Positions 1-12,438 of a stretch of 64,000 nt of DNA are shown here, in pieces; the stretch's first letter is position 1, and the number at the start of each line of letters is the position of its first letter. The position numbers and the translations under genes are program-made. The DNA is taken from contig CAJNDT010003435.1 in NCBI GenBank assembly GCA_905221615.1, positions 205,937 through 269,936 on the forward strand. The letters run 5' to 3'. Origin of the DNA: Symbiodinium sp. CCMP2592. Taxonomy: Eukaryota > Sar > Dinophyceae > Suessiales > Symbiodiniaceae. The notes beneath the pieces are model-generated. The model saw only the letters and a list, made by a program, of their open reading frames with translations, ran no database searches and was not told the origin of the DNA.

Positions 1-400
1 CACACGCACACGCACACGCACACGCACACGCACACCCACACGCACACGCACACCCACACCCACACGCACACGCACACGCACACGCACACGCACACGCACA
101 CGCACACGCACACGCACACGCACACGCACACGCACACGCACACGCACACGCACACGCAAACGCACACGCACACGCACACGCACACGCACACGCACACGCA
201 CACGCACACGCACACGCACACGCACACGCACACGCACACGCACACGCACCCGCACACACGCACACGCACCCGCACCCACACACACACACACACACGCGCA
301 CCCACACACACACACACACACACAGTCACACACACACACACAGTCACACACACACACAGTTACAGTCATACACGCAAGCACAAACACACAATCACAGATG
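1..400. repeat. CA/CACACG microsatellite
   Basis: An almost pure array of CACACG units grades into (CA)n with scattered CCCACA and CAGTCA variants. No gene is visible in it. Confidence 0.97.
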
Positions 401-470
401 TTGAAGCTTTGATAAAGCTTATGCCTTTATGGTTTGTGCCTCTGCAGCCGTAGCACCTTGCACATGTCAG

Positions 471-543
471 GATGGTATGACGACGAGGTGTACGACGAGG
501 ACGAGGTGGGCCATGGGAGCCTGGGATCACGCAGCTTCAGTGG
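471..543 (+). CDS. possible orphan exon, acidic peptide
   Basis: An open stretch lies between an acceptor-like CATGTCAG and a GT donor at 544. It reads WYDDEVYDEDEVGHGS and continues to SFSG. The codon content looks coding and the flanks turn at once into telomere-type repeat. I do not recognise the protein and no neighbouring exon could be phased to it. Confidence 0.22.
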
Positions 544-2270
544 GTTCAGGGTTTAGGGGATTTAAGGCTTTGTTAAGGCTTTAGGGTTTAGAGTTTGCCC
601 CTGTGCAGAGCGGCACAAAGGCCCCAAACCCGCATTGCGGCGTTCATTCAGGATTTCTGGCGCAGGCTTTTGAGCCTTAAAATCCTCCTCACTTTCGGCT
701 CCTGGCTTCTGTGAGCGATACCTTTCTGGCTGGTTCTCACTCCCCTTATGCTTGGGGAGTTGCTTCTACAGGGGTTTCGGCTTTGGAGTTTCGGTTTGGG
801 ATCATTGAATTTCGCTATCTTGTGGGTCGGTCGGTTTTTGGGGCTTCGGTGCTGACGGCCTTGCAGTAGATTTCGCAAAGAGACCATGCAAGGAAGCCCC
901 CACCCTAGGAACCTCCAAATACAATAATGAGAAGGTTTTATGCTACAGGGTTCTGTGGGGCAGAGGGGGTGAGAACGCTCTGATTCGACGACTTTCCCGA
1001 AACCCGGAACCTCCAACTGGCCAATCCTCAGTCCGAAACCCTACACTCTTGAGCCATGTTGCCGTCACCCCTACTGGAAATCCTGGGCTTTAAACTCTGC
1101 TTGACCCCCAACAGGCCGTCTCTGGTAAAGCCTAACCATGTCCCAACACAGCCCCAGAAAGGACAGAGAAAGCATACCGGGGATGGGCGGAGGCGGGGCG
1201 GGAGTGTTGCTGATCATGTCACGATAGTTGCTGTCGAACACCTGTATCATTGCCAGAATGAAGTTGCATAGGTGGTCGTCGTTGCATAGGGATCCGCCTC
1301 GACGAGATCACTACTGAAAACCCATGCATCATACATGGACCTCATGCAAGTGCACGAAAGTTGGATCAAAGTGGATGCCGAACATAATCGCGATCACTGC
1401 AGTTGCTTCTTCACCTTTGAAGCGTAAAACGGAATCCATTGCGGATCCCATACAAATCGCCTAGAGAGGACATCATGCTCGAGCGACTCTCTGGAGAAAT
1501 GCGCCGGTGCAGCTTGCTTAACACAGTGTCGGAGCTCATCCCACGAATGGCCAACTTGATGACAGATTCCGCATCTGATCTCTTTTCCAGCACGCTCTAT
1601 AGCCCGCACTTTTGCACTTTGGATGGCCCCCGTGACGAGGCAGAACCCCACGTTGCGATGCAATCGTGCCTTCTGCCTAACTTTGGTACATCTTTACTCT
1701 TCGTATGGTGGGATCACTTCGCCCTGCAGCTCATGCCTATTACTGGCGGCCAACTTGCTGTAATGCAATCGACGCCAGGATTCCCGTAGCATGTGTCCCA
1801 CTCGATGCGCATCCGAACTCAGATTGAAGAAACCACAATCCGCATGTCGCCAACCGTTTCCCTCCGGAGTCCACCCAAGCTCACCAAGGGCATCACGGAC
1901 CAACGACCGCATGAAGTTGCATACGACCATGGCCTTTCGCGCCCTTAAACCGGAGCGGTAAACCCCTGTAAACCCTGAAGCTTATAGATCATATCCTGGT
2001 ACCCGAAATTTGGGGGGCTGGCAAGTTTACGCCACGCTATGCTCGTCAAAGAGAAAACCCCAAAAGTTTACGGTTTGGGGGCTTATTTAGGGATTCAGGA
2101 GCGGACCGAAAAGCTTACATAATCCAGCAGTCACCCCGAAATTTTGCGCCCCGAAGACACGGCGCAAGTTTTATTCTCGGCTGTAGTGTTTAGGGTTTGG
2201 GGTCTGACAGTTTGAGCTACGGTTCAGAGCTGCGCATGGCCCCATTTCGGAAAGCCGCAACGGTACACAT
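544..2270. other. no gene recognised
   Basis: Mixed unique sequence with short TTTAGGG-like pieces near 547-595. Minus-strand open frames at 1394-1663 and 1694-1930 resemble the minus-strand frames in the duplicated block at 3.2-5.2 kb (a shared W/VDDL-HC pattern). They may be remnants of a decayed repeat family, but I cannot name it. Confidence 0.4.
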
Positions 2271-2282
2271 ATTATGTGTTTT

Positions 2283-2353
2283 TCAATGAAGCTGTTGCTG
2301 TTGTTGAAGATGCTGTTGCTGTTGCTGATGATGCTGTACTTTGTTGCTGATGA

Positions 2354-2415
<62 letters not shown>

Positions 2416-2416
2416 T

Positions 2417-2473
<57 letters not shown>

Positions 2474-2600
2474 CGCTGCTGCTGCTGTTGTTGTTTTTCT
2501 TGTTGCTGTCGCTGCTGCTGCTGCTGTTGTTGTTTTTCTTGTTGCTGTCGCTGCTGCTGCTGTTGCTGTTGTCGTTGTGTCTGTTGCGGTTGCTGTTGCT
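2283..2600. repeat. TTGCTG microsatellite
   Basis: Long (TTGCTG)n array with interruptions of TGTCGCTGCTGCTG type and two TTGTTTTTCTTG insertions. Every long open frame over it (poly-Leu, Val/Ala or Thr/Ala) is a product of the repeat. Confidence 0.96.
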
Positions 2601-3234
2601 GTTGGCGTTGCTCTTGTTATTGTTTTTGTTGGCGTTAGGTAGGTGCTAAAATCCGTTTTGTCGGTTTTGCACTTGTGCGCCAGGTTGTGCTTTCTCCGGG
2701 AACTTGGTCCTGCGCACGCCAGAGCACAGATGGTCAAAACAACACTCGCGGGCATGACGAGAAGTTCATTGGTTTTTTCATCCGTTGGGAAATACGGTCC
2801 GTCGTCAGCAGCGCGTTGACCTCCGGTTTTCGTTTGGCACAAACAGGTTGCAGGATCTTTGCAGCTAGATTGGATACGTTGATTCTGACCGAAAGATCGG
2901 CTGATGATATTGAACATCATCCATTGCTGTTGGGCTGTGGAGGAGTAATGACACATGTGACAATATTAAAGATATGAAACCTTCCAGTCAAAGAAGCGTG
3001 TTCGGTCTGATTTGCGCGTGTCTTCAGCATGGGTTCTACATGCTCAAGAGTTTTTTCAGCATGGGGGCGGTGGTCTTCTTGAACAGAGATAGATTTAGAT
3101 GCACCTGAAGTTCGGTTATCACTTTGTGTTCCATATTATGATTTGTTACTTTCTGAACTGTTTGAACTGAGCTTAGTTTGAGTGCAGATTTTCGGGTTGA
3201 TGTTTAGAGGATCATCCAAGCACGGCTTAACGGA

Positions 3235-5160
3235 GATAGTGGTGTCAAACCGTCAGCATTGTCAAAGGGGAAGCCGAATCGAAAAAGCTACCAAGAATGT
3301 TGAGCGGCGTTGTTCACATTGCATGCGACCGCAGCCGTTTTTGTCCACAAGGTTGCATGGTTGTTTCGTGCACGAAACCGATCGGTGTATTGGAGCATCT
3401 ACTATTAGCCAACTCCGCAAGGCGACAGTATTGACAAATAGGTTTCAGTGGATGTAAGCTTGTGGCAGTCAGTACTGCACCGGCAAAGGTTCCAGAATTT
3501 CTTGACATGCAATGCTGTACACGTGGAGCAAGACCGCATCTAGCTCAAACGTGCACCCTCCACTGATTGTTTCTTCCGAGTTACTACAAGGTTCAAACAA
3601 TGCGAACAGTTTTCAAAGATGTTGAAACGTATCACTGATGCGTTTCGCTGTAAGAGACGAGAAACACGACGCCTTGCATGTCTATGTGCCAAATTTGCAC
3701 ACCAGCGCCGCAGCAGAATGTGCGGCCCTATCTTGCAGGTGCAGTTGGGATGATGATTATGGAATCCAAACGTGCATCGGGTATTGAATGGGTATTGACA
3801 AGCCGCCCGAGCATGGGCGCCAAAAGCTATTGGTTCTTTTGACGGCACATTGACGGCAAGATCAGGAATTTCGGTTCATGCTTCGTAGTATGAAGAACGT
3901 CGTAGCAAAGGATTCCGACTGGCGGGGCCAGGCAGACTCCCGCATGTTGCTACGTACGCTTTGGATGCAATGTTGTAGGTCATCAACTCCCGAAGCAGTC
4001 CTCCCACATTTCCCAAGCAATTCCCAAGCAAAAGACCGCGTTACATTACGTGTGCACAGCAAGTGTCTTTCGACAGCAGGCAGAATTCACAATGGCGAGG
4101 ACCGTGGACTGTGTGCTTGCCTTCGGAGCTTTTCAGGGACTATGGTTTGCAAGCTTGGTTGTTTGTAGCTGGTCCAGTACTGCACCATCGCCTGTGCAAG
4201 GTTGAAAGCTGCAACCGCAACACACTAGCTCGGCTCTTCACCGTCTATGCTATAGGTTGAAAAAGCTGCAGCTGTCTGCACATGTCGGGGTGACCGACCG
4301 TGTCCGCAAGGGTTTGCGTGCCAATCTTGCTCGAGCTGCTGGATCATCCGTTTCCCGGGTGCTGACAGATGTTGACAGGAAGTCGGGACAATGTCAGTTC
4401 ATGGATGTGTGCCGGCTCACCACAGCGTTTGCAAAGATTTCCGGGCCGTGTTGACATGAACAACTGTTTACCTGGAGCACCAAGCTTTACTATGCACCTT
4501 GCACTAGCCACTGCTTCCCACAAGATTTTCTATCGTTCGAACTGCTCAAGCAGCCTTCAAAGCCTCTGATCATGTACTGTTGATGGGCTGTGACGTAGTC
4601 GACGATACGACTCGACACCAGTTGTCACTTTGCCATTGTGCCGACCAGCGCAGCAGCAGAATCTGCTGCTTGACCTAGCTTGCAGGCGGGTCGGAATGAA
4701 GTGGGCGATATCATTTCCACATGCAGAAACGAGTCCGTAATTCGCAAGCCGACAAAGCATTTACGCTACCGCAAGACTCGTGAGCGATTTGCTCTTCTGA
4801 CGTCGTTGTGCTTACGGGACTATTGTCAAGTCGTTCGCCTTTTCCAGTAACAGGCTACCTGCATTGGCATTTCACATGCGCTGGAGTGTTCATCGCCGGA
4901 GGGTCCCAAACATACTGCCGCATGTTCTGAGACCCTAGATGCACCGTCCTTGGCTGGCGAAACGACTCCTCGAGTTGCACTGCCAAAGCAATCCGACGAT
5001 TGCCAAGCCAAAGATAAAGCCCTTCTTGGGGTACAGGCGACCTCGACAATGGCGAGGACTCTGAGATGCAGCCCTGTGGAGTTCCATCTAGAGATCGTTG
5101 AGCCAGGGCTGCCCGTAGCAGATCTGTCCAAGCTTCCAAGAAGCCCGTCGCAATGTCACC
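3235..5160. repeat. diverged ~955-bp tandem duplication
   Basis: Two consecutive blocks, about 3235-4190 and 4195-5150, can be aligned by eye with a steady offset of roughly 940-980 bases. Paired landmarks are ACAATGGCGAGGAC (near 4089 and 5046), CCGCATGTT (near 3940 and 4918), CAGCGCCGCAGCAGAAT versus CAGCGCAGCAGCAGAAT (near 3701 and 4641), and TTGACATG..TGGAGCA (near 3503 and 4453). Divergence is large, so the duplication is old. Open frames on both strands are short and broken. Confidence 0.7.
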
Positions 5161-5995
5161 TGGAATTTCATTCTGAGACAAAGTCCTCTTGAAAGTTGCA
5201 GCCAGCGACTCAGACGTAGGAGCTCTTCGTCGTCGCTGCTGTTCCCGGCTGCCACTTGCGCACGATTTGCATCCGCCTACTTACGGTGTTTGAGGTGTTG
5301 AATTAGATCATGTGTTTGATTCATATGGTTGTATTGTTTCCTTCGTCGGGACTACATGATGGTTCGTTTTCCGATCAACAGAATAACAATAACCAAACTT
5401 ACAACACCCTTCCTGCCTGACCCTGAGCATTGTTGAACCTTATAAAGCCCTCCAGAGCCTTTCAAGCGGATGTTATTCCCAGTTCTTCCTCGCGCCTAAA
5501 GCTCGAAACCCTACACCCTCAAACTCCTCGCTTCCATCACCTCGTAGTCACTGCAAACTCGTAAGGGACATTATTCCTCTCACTTTATCTCTTGAAGCCA
5601 AGCCCCTGCAAACTCCTTCAAAGGAGACATTGTGTCGAATATTTCCTCTTCCTGCCCTAAATCCTCGACCCCTTAAGCCCCAAACCCCTCAAAGGAACGC
5701 TGAAAAGGGAAGCTTTTCCCCTTCTCTTTTCTCAGCTCTTTCGCCAGGTTCTGCTCGGCAGCTTCCTTTACGCCCTCTGCCCACGGGAGGCCAGGGCTAT
5801 GAGGGCTCCTTACGAGTTCTACACAAGTTCAGCGGTTTAGGGTTTAGGGGGATTTAGGGGGGGTTCTACACAAGTTCTTTAAGGGTTCTAGAAAGGGTCT
5901 ACAAAGGTTCCGGAAAGGTTCTTCAAGGATTTCGATACAGCTTCTTTAAGGTTCCACAACGGGGTCTGTAATGAATCCCTCCGGGTTCTAGAATC

Positions 5996-6122
5996 AAAGG
6001 GGAAAAGGAGGGACTCTTAATGGGGACCCCTACTCTATAATGGGCTATATAATGGGCATATAATACCTTTATTAAGGGTATATACCTAGAGGTCCTTATT
6101 AAAGGTCCCTCCTTTTCCCCTT
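5996..6122. mobile_element. palindromic MITE-like element
   Basis: The arms AAAGGGGAAAAGGAGGGAC (5996) and GTCCCTCCTTTTCCCCTT (6105) are inverted copies. The interior holds a second inverted pair (ATTAAGAG/CTTATTAA type). It has no coding capacity. Confidence 0.7.
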
Positions 6123-6164
6123 GGATAGAAGAGATCTCGAAAGGTTCCAGAAGCTGGCGCCCCA

Positions 6165-6250
6165 GCTGCAAAACCCTAAAACCCCCAAACCCTAAAACCC
6201 CAAATCCCTAAACCCCCAAACCCTAAACCTAAAACCCTAAACCCTAGAAG
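6165..6250. repeat. telomere-type CCCTAAA cluster
   Basis: About ten degenerate copies of AAACCCTA/AACCCCCAAA, the complement of TTTAGGG. Confidence 0.9.
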
Positions 6251-6699
6251 CCCTTCGAGTCCTGGGGCCCCATGCCCCTGAAGCCCGAAAGCCTTAAACG
6301 GCCAAACCCTACTCGTCCGAGGCGTTCTTCCTCCCCAGCGCCTGGCGTTGCGGGCTTAGTTTTTGTGGCGTCAGTCGGGTTTTTTTGTCTTCAGGGTTTC
6401 GGGTTTAGGGTTCAGCGTTGTGTCACGTAGTACTACGGGTGTGTCTGTGTCAGTGTTGTTGTCTTCCTTTCGATGTTGGTACATGTTGTGGTGTTAGTCG
6501 TTTTTCGTGGCTGTTTATGTTTTCCTATCTCTGTCGAAACTGAGCTCTGAAGAATCAAAACCCTCAGCCCTAAACAACCCCTGATAGAACCCTTTGTAGA
6601 AACCCTTTCTAGAACCCTTATTGAACCCATGCAGAGACCATATAGAACCTGTCTAGAATCCCTCTAGAACCCTTAGAGCCGGTGCAAACAAAACGCCAA

Positions 6700-6850
6700 A
6701 CCCCTAAGCCTAAACTCTAAACCCTGTAAACCCCGTAAACCCTAAACTCTAAACCCTGTAAACCCCGTAAACCCTCAACCCTGTAAACCCTGTAAACCCT
6801 AAACCCTAAACCCTAAACTCTAAACCCTGTAAACCCTAAACCCTAAAACC
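6700..6850. repeat. telomere-type CCCTAAA / CCCTGTAAA cluster
   Basis: Alternating CCCTAAA and CCCTGTAAA units. The variant unit suggests local expansion within the intron or spacer and not a former chromosome end. Confidence 0.9.
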
Positions 6851-7493
6851 TCAGCCTACCAGCCTGCAACGATTTCCGTTCCTAGCAGGATCGGAGCCGG
6901 AGGCCCAGGAAGCGGCGCAGCCCTCAGTGGAAGATCTTGTTAATACAATCATTACTATGCTTCTACGACGACGACGACTACTGGTAAAACTATTATTGTG
7001 GTGATTACTACAACTATTAAGAGTTTCTAAACCTTCTGAGGTTCATAGCGTAGTCGCAGACATGACAGTATAGCCAACATTCATGTTGGCAGCTCGCATG
7101 AGTTGTTTAGTTAAGTTATCAAGTTATCAAGACGTGCAGAACTGAACGTGTAGCTATGATACATGCACCCGCATTCGTAGCATTTCTTCCGTTAGCTTGT
7201 GGTATGGTGATAACAATAAAACAAGCAGTTCCTGTACTTGTCAGTTGGATTTTGTCAGGCAGTTCGAGGTTGTCGTTTCTTTCCAAGACCATGTGGCTTC
7301 GGGATGCAACAATGACTCCGCCAAAACCAAATGACTAGTGTTGCTGTTTTGAATCATATTTGCAACTGCTACTGCTGCTAGAGAGGTTATGAACACAGTT
7401 CCTGTGATTGCTGCTGCAAGGAATGATACTACTGTTGGTATTGTAAGTTCCGCTAAAGTTCCAAAGCCCTACAGAGCCCATGTAGCAGCCTAC

Positions 7494-7604
7494 CCGGAGA
7501 CTCCAATATCCCTTAATTAAGGAATATTCAATAAATCATATTAGGGATCCGACTATAATTTAATGTATATTCCTTAGTTCGGGGATTTTGGGCTCTCTGG
7601 GAAA
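7494..7604. mobile_element. palindromic element, family F copy 1
   Basis: GGAGACTCCAATATCCCTTA opens the element and an inverted AGTTCGGGGATTTTGGGCTC closes it. It matches the copy at 44904-45011, including the inner TTAATTAAGGAATATTC. Confidence 0.7.
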
Positions 7605-7774
7605 CGAAATCCTATTGACATCCTACGAAGTCCGAGGAAAAGGGCTTCGTAAAGCCTTCAAAAGCCTTCCAAAACCACATAAAGCCTTGTGAGACATCCT
7701 GAGAACCCTTTAAGAACCCCTATAAGTCCCGTAAGAACACCCTAAAAACCCTTTTAAGAGCCCGGTTGCCGCAG

Positions 7775-7861
7775 CTCTTTCGTGCCTGCGGCGAGGCCGC
7801 TCCCAGCTCGTCCCGCCGGTCGCTGCTCGCCGGGGCTTTGGCAGTCGGGCCCTCAGCCAAC
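7775..7861 (+). CDS. Deg exon: twin-Arg lumen-targeting leader
   Basis: After CCGCAG the frame encodes a Ser-rich stretch, then [17 protein letters not shown]: an Arg pair followed by a short hydrophobic Ala/Leu segment, typical of Tat-dependent thylakoid-lumen leaders. The exon could end at 7843 (GT), 7855 (GC) or 7861 (GA); all keep phase 0 with the next exon. Linkage to the protease rests on order and phase. Confidence 0.55.
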
Positions 7862-10800
7862 GAATTACATGTGTATGCACATATATATATATATGTATGT
7901 TTGTATGTATGCACGCATGCACGCACACATGCATGCATGCATGCGTGTATGCACGAATGTATGCATTTCAAATACACACACACACACACACACACGCGCG
8001 CGCAAGTATGTTTGTATGTTCGTATGTTTGTATGTATGTACGTTCGCATGTGGCACATGGCCGCCACACCATGGAGTTGTTCTCTTGTTATGAAGGTCGC
8101 TGCGCCCGAGCGGGCCAATGCTCTCACCACCGAGGATGCGCAGCGATAAATGGGTTCCGAAAGCCTTCCGAAGTTTTTGGTGGCGTTATACTGCGATGTA
8201 TCCCGAAACTCTTGTCGGCCCATGTGAACGTATCCGTTTAGTGACTACTGCGGTATGGCCCCCTGCCCAAGGCTGCGCGAAAAGGTTGTGAGAAGCTGTC
8301 GGGATCTACTGGGTGTCCCCGCTCTAGGTTGCGCCTGATATCGTCACTTTGTTTAGGATCCAGGGTTTAGAGTCTAGGGATTCCAAATTCCAAAGCTGAC
8401 GATGGCAATTCTGGCGAGTATGGTGATAGTGAAAATCATGAAGCTGACATTGAAGTTGATACTTGCAAGGTTGAACCTGGGGACGATGATGGTGACGGTG
8501 ATGGTGATGATGATGAAGAAGATCGTGAGAATGATGCGGATGATGAGGATAAGGACGAGGACGAGGATGATGAGAGCGAAGGATGGTAGTGATCGTGATC
8601 TTATTGGCCACAATGAAGGAGACATAGAGCAATGTGACTGATGGTGCTGCATCATGTAATGTCCGGTTCTCCACCAGGCATGTGTGAGTCTCCGAAAATA
8701 GGGGACCTTAATATGGCACCCTAATAGTACGATGCTTATTAGAAGGACCCCAAAATAAAGGTACCCCTATTTTCGAAAACTCCCATGTGATGGCACGGAT
8801 GTCAACCGCCAAACTGGTGAGTCCCCATCACGGCCCGCAGCCCCCATTGCAGGAGCTGCGTGCGGCCAACCTCTTCCTGACGGCCTCACCGAGTGTTCCA
8901 TGGCTGAAAGAAGGATTGTGGTGTAGGGGCTATTACAAGGATTTAGTATAGGGGCCTTAATAGTTAGAATAGGGTTTGGGACCCATACATTCTACTATAA
9001 TCTGTGCACAGACTGGAGTTTGTGTCCAGGAATTCATGCAGGTTCAACCTTCCAGCAGGAAGAACCTACTGACTGGCTTGCTTTCGCAGATGAATGGTTA
9101 GATTGTATTCCGATGCCCGGCTGCTCTGCCATCCTGTGCCGAGGTTCTCAGCGTTTCAGAAGGCAAGAAGAATGCCGGAAACTCGGGAGGTTTGACCCTA
9201 GCCCTGACCGCGAAACTCAGAGAAGCTTCTCAGCTGCATAGCCCCGCCTTCAAATTGGAGGTTCCCAGAGGGAGTCAATTTATCTTCCTTTGGGGTTGGA
9301 GGGTGTGTAAGGGGGAAGAAATTAGAGGACATGAGGCTTCAATCTTGTTCTATAGGGAAGAGGCAAAGAGAGTCCGAACGTGCAGGATTGCTGACCCGCC
9401 AAGAGGGAACGTGTAGTTTTGCTTGGACCGTCGCGAAACAGATTTGGGAGTTTCCGAAAATTAGGGGTACTTTTTTGGGGTCCTTATAATAAGGATCCTA
9501 CTATTTAGGGTACTAGATTAAGGTCCCCCTATTTTCGGAAACTCCCATTTGTATAGTGTCTTTCGCATGCATCGGGCTCCTCCACAATCCAAGACCCAAG
9601 CTCTCTAATGCACCCTAACCCAAAGATCCCTAAACCCTCGAACCCCCAAGCCTGCCACAATCGCAATCCTTCATCCTAAATGGAGATCCCCCCCAAAGTC
9701 ATCAGACTGATCTTGGCTGCTGGGATAGCAAGTTTTGACAGGTACATGTTTTCAAGCCTCACTAGTTGCAGAGGCCTTGTCAGTCCCTGTCACGCCTGAC
9801 ATTACTCACGACATCTCGTTGAGAAGAAAAGTGTATGGACTGCTAAATGTATGAGAATAGGGCACCAGGGATCCCTGTCCGCTGATAGTACCCCGTGCTG
9901 AACTCGAAATCAGTGTAGCACGTGGTCTGCAACCTCGCTGCACTATCACGGTCACCACAAGACATGCCGGCCGTGCAACTCGTAACATCCGGGATCCGTG
10001 GTTTTCTCGTAGGCAAGACATTCACTACGAAATTATTAGTACTCTGTTTCTATGTGCCAGCATTTTTATTGTTGTCATTTTTGTTGGCATTAACTGTTGT
10101 CACTACAACCGCTAGCATTAGTATTCATATCAGTCTTGTTCCTCTTCTTGCTTTGCTATAATTGTGTTTGCCGCTATTATTATTGTATTGTTCTTCGTCT
10201 TCTTCTTCATCACTTGTCATCATAGTCGTAGTGTTCGTGTTTTTGCTTCCTAGTGTTCGTCTTATTCCCTGGAACCCTTAAAGGAGCCCTTATGGACCCC
10301 TTACAGGAACCCTTAAAGGAGCCCAAGATCAAAGCTCGAGTCGTTACCTGAGGCGCCGGGTCCCACTGGCACCGGCTTTGTCTGGGATGCCTCGCATGCC
10401 TGCACCTCATCAGGGCGTAAGAGGGGCTTGGGGTCTATAGGCTTTTGAGCTAGTGGGCTTAGGGTTTATGAGGCAAGGCCGAGCTGTGGGGTACCAGGAA
10501 AATGCCAGTTTGCCACAGTAACCTCGCACCAAGCTTGAGACCTCTCCACCCCTTCGGCCTGCTGGGGTGCATCCGAGCATCCTAGTTTTGTTTGAAACGG
10601 GTGGCCGAAAGTACGCAGCGGACGCTGAGCCGTGAACCCTGGCACATGTGAGAGGTTGTGACGAACTTCCACGTGGTGAAGGAGTTGAAGAGCCCCCACG
10701 TCACATTCCTCCGCAAGGCCTGAGTGGCCGCGGTGGTGACAAAGTTTATCCACTTCAGGGCTGTTGTGCCATGCTATGGTGTGAGCTTTGTTGGTGTGGT

Positions 10801-12361
10801 TGAGTCTTTGTTACTATTGCCATTGCTTGCCCCAAGATAGATTTCAAGCATCGACTCGGATCACAATTACAAGGACCCTTGACCCCAAACCCTATATAAT
10901 CACTAACCCTAAACCCTAGACCCTAAACCCTAAACCCTAAACACTAAACCCTAAACCCTAGACGCTAAACCCTAAATCCCTGAAACCGACTCCGGGCGTC
11001 GCAGTGCTGTGGCTGCCAGGACGAGTCCGGCAGCGAAGATCACATCACCGTCGGTGCCGGACCTCCCTTTATTTTGGGGCTTCCTTATTTTAACTATCGT
11101 ATAATAGCCCCAAAATCCTGTTAGAACACAGGAGCGGGGCCTAGTTCTTTATAATATAGGGGCCTACTTCTTTATAATATGGGGGCCTACTTCTTTAGAA
11201 TATAGGGGCCTAATTCTTTATAATATAGGGGCCTAATTCTTTATCATATACCTATAGTCTCCATTGTAGTTCCTCTTTTTGGTTAACCCAAATCTCTATT
11301 ATCGGTTCCTAACCATGAAAAACTCGTTAACCAAAGAAGGGAACTACAATGGAGACTATATGTAGGGGCCTAATTCATTACCGATACTATTTTGGGGCTT
11401 CCTTATTTTAACTATCGTATATAATGCCCCCAACATATTGTTCTAATTATTAAGGCCTCTACATCATGTGGGTTTAGGGGGTGCCTCCCTTGGTTACGAG
11501 AATCGCACCGTTGGACCAGAAGGGAATGTTATACTAAGTGCGCCATGGTATATGTCCGCTACATATTGGGATTGTAGGCGTCATAGGGCGACCATTTCGG
11601 GCCTCCATCAAAGCAAATGCTTTCCTGCCCCAACCCCATCTCGGTTTTCGGAATTTAACGCCGCCCACACTAGAGTCTTCAGATTTGCTATCTTCGCCCT
11701 GACGTGTCGGGTCAGAAGGTAGATTTAATCTTTTTCATGAATATTTGGGAGTCCTTCGTGTTGTTACATTTTGTTTCAGCGTTTAGACCTTAAAAGCTTT
11801 AGGGCTGAGGGTTTCAATTTCTCAGTCCCATGATGTCCCATGTCTTGATGCTCCGCCGCTTTACGCAGATGAGCCAACACATGACGTTGTTGGGTGTTCC
11901 TAGCAGTCTGTGGGTTTTGCAGTCATACGGAGCCAGGCATTCTGACCGGTAGCGTGCAAAGAAGCGTTTGTGTAGAGCATCCGGAAGTTTAGACACATCT
12001 GAAGGCATGTTCAAGTTAGGACCATTTAGGAGGCAGGATGCCTGTCTTGTCGAAACATCTTTTGCTTGCGCTATGTTGCGCCGCTGCATTCGAGACTCGG
12101 CAAATGTCGTATTTGCTGGGTGGAGTCTCGCGCACCGGCTCTCGCCTGATGCTTTCAAGTCTAATGTTGGATTGATATTAATAAACCCCTCCCCCCCCCC
12201 CCTGAGGTTGTTTTGCGCGGGCGTCTCTTGGGGCAGGGTCTGGGGTCCGGGTCGCAATAGTAAACCTCTGGCCTGCTCCGGGCCTAGTATACTAGTAGTA
12301 ATAGTAGTAGTAATAATAGTAGTCATAGTTGTAATAGTAGTAATAGTAGTACTAGTACTAA

Positions 12362-12438
<77 letters not shown>

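Larger units (their letters stand above)
5160..7770. other. intergenic or intronic, repeat-rich
   Basis: Contains degenerate TTTAGGG/CCCTAAA sequence, runs of GGTTCTAGAAAGGG-like units (5860-5960) and one palindromic element (5996-6122). Two exon-like islands sit after AG dinucleotides: 5748-5789 (VLLGSFLYALCPRE, GC donor) and 6889-6932 (SEPEAQEAAQPSVE, GA donor). They could be 5' exons of the protease gene that follows, but nothing proves it. Confidence 0.35.

Noticed and set aside
2171..2956. 261-codon minus-strand ORF and plus-strand poly-Leu/Val ORFs
   Set aside because: They are translations of the TTGCTG microsatellite; flanks show no domain.
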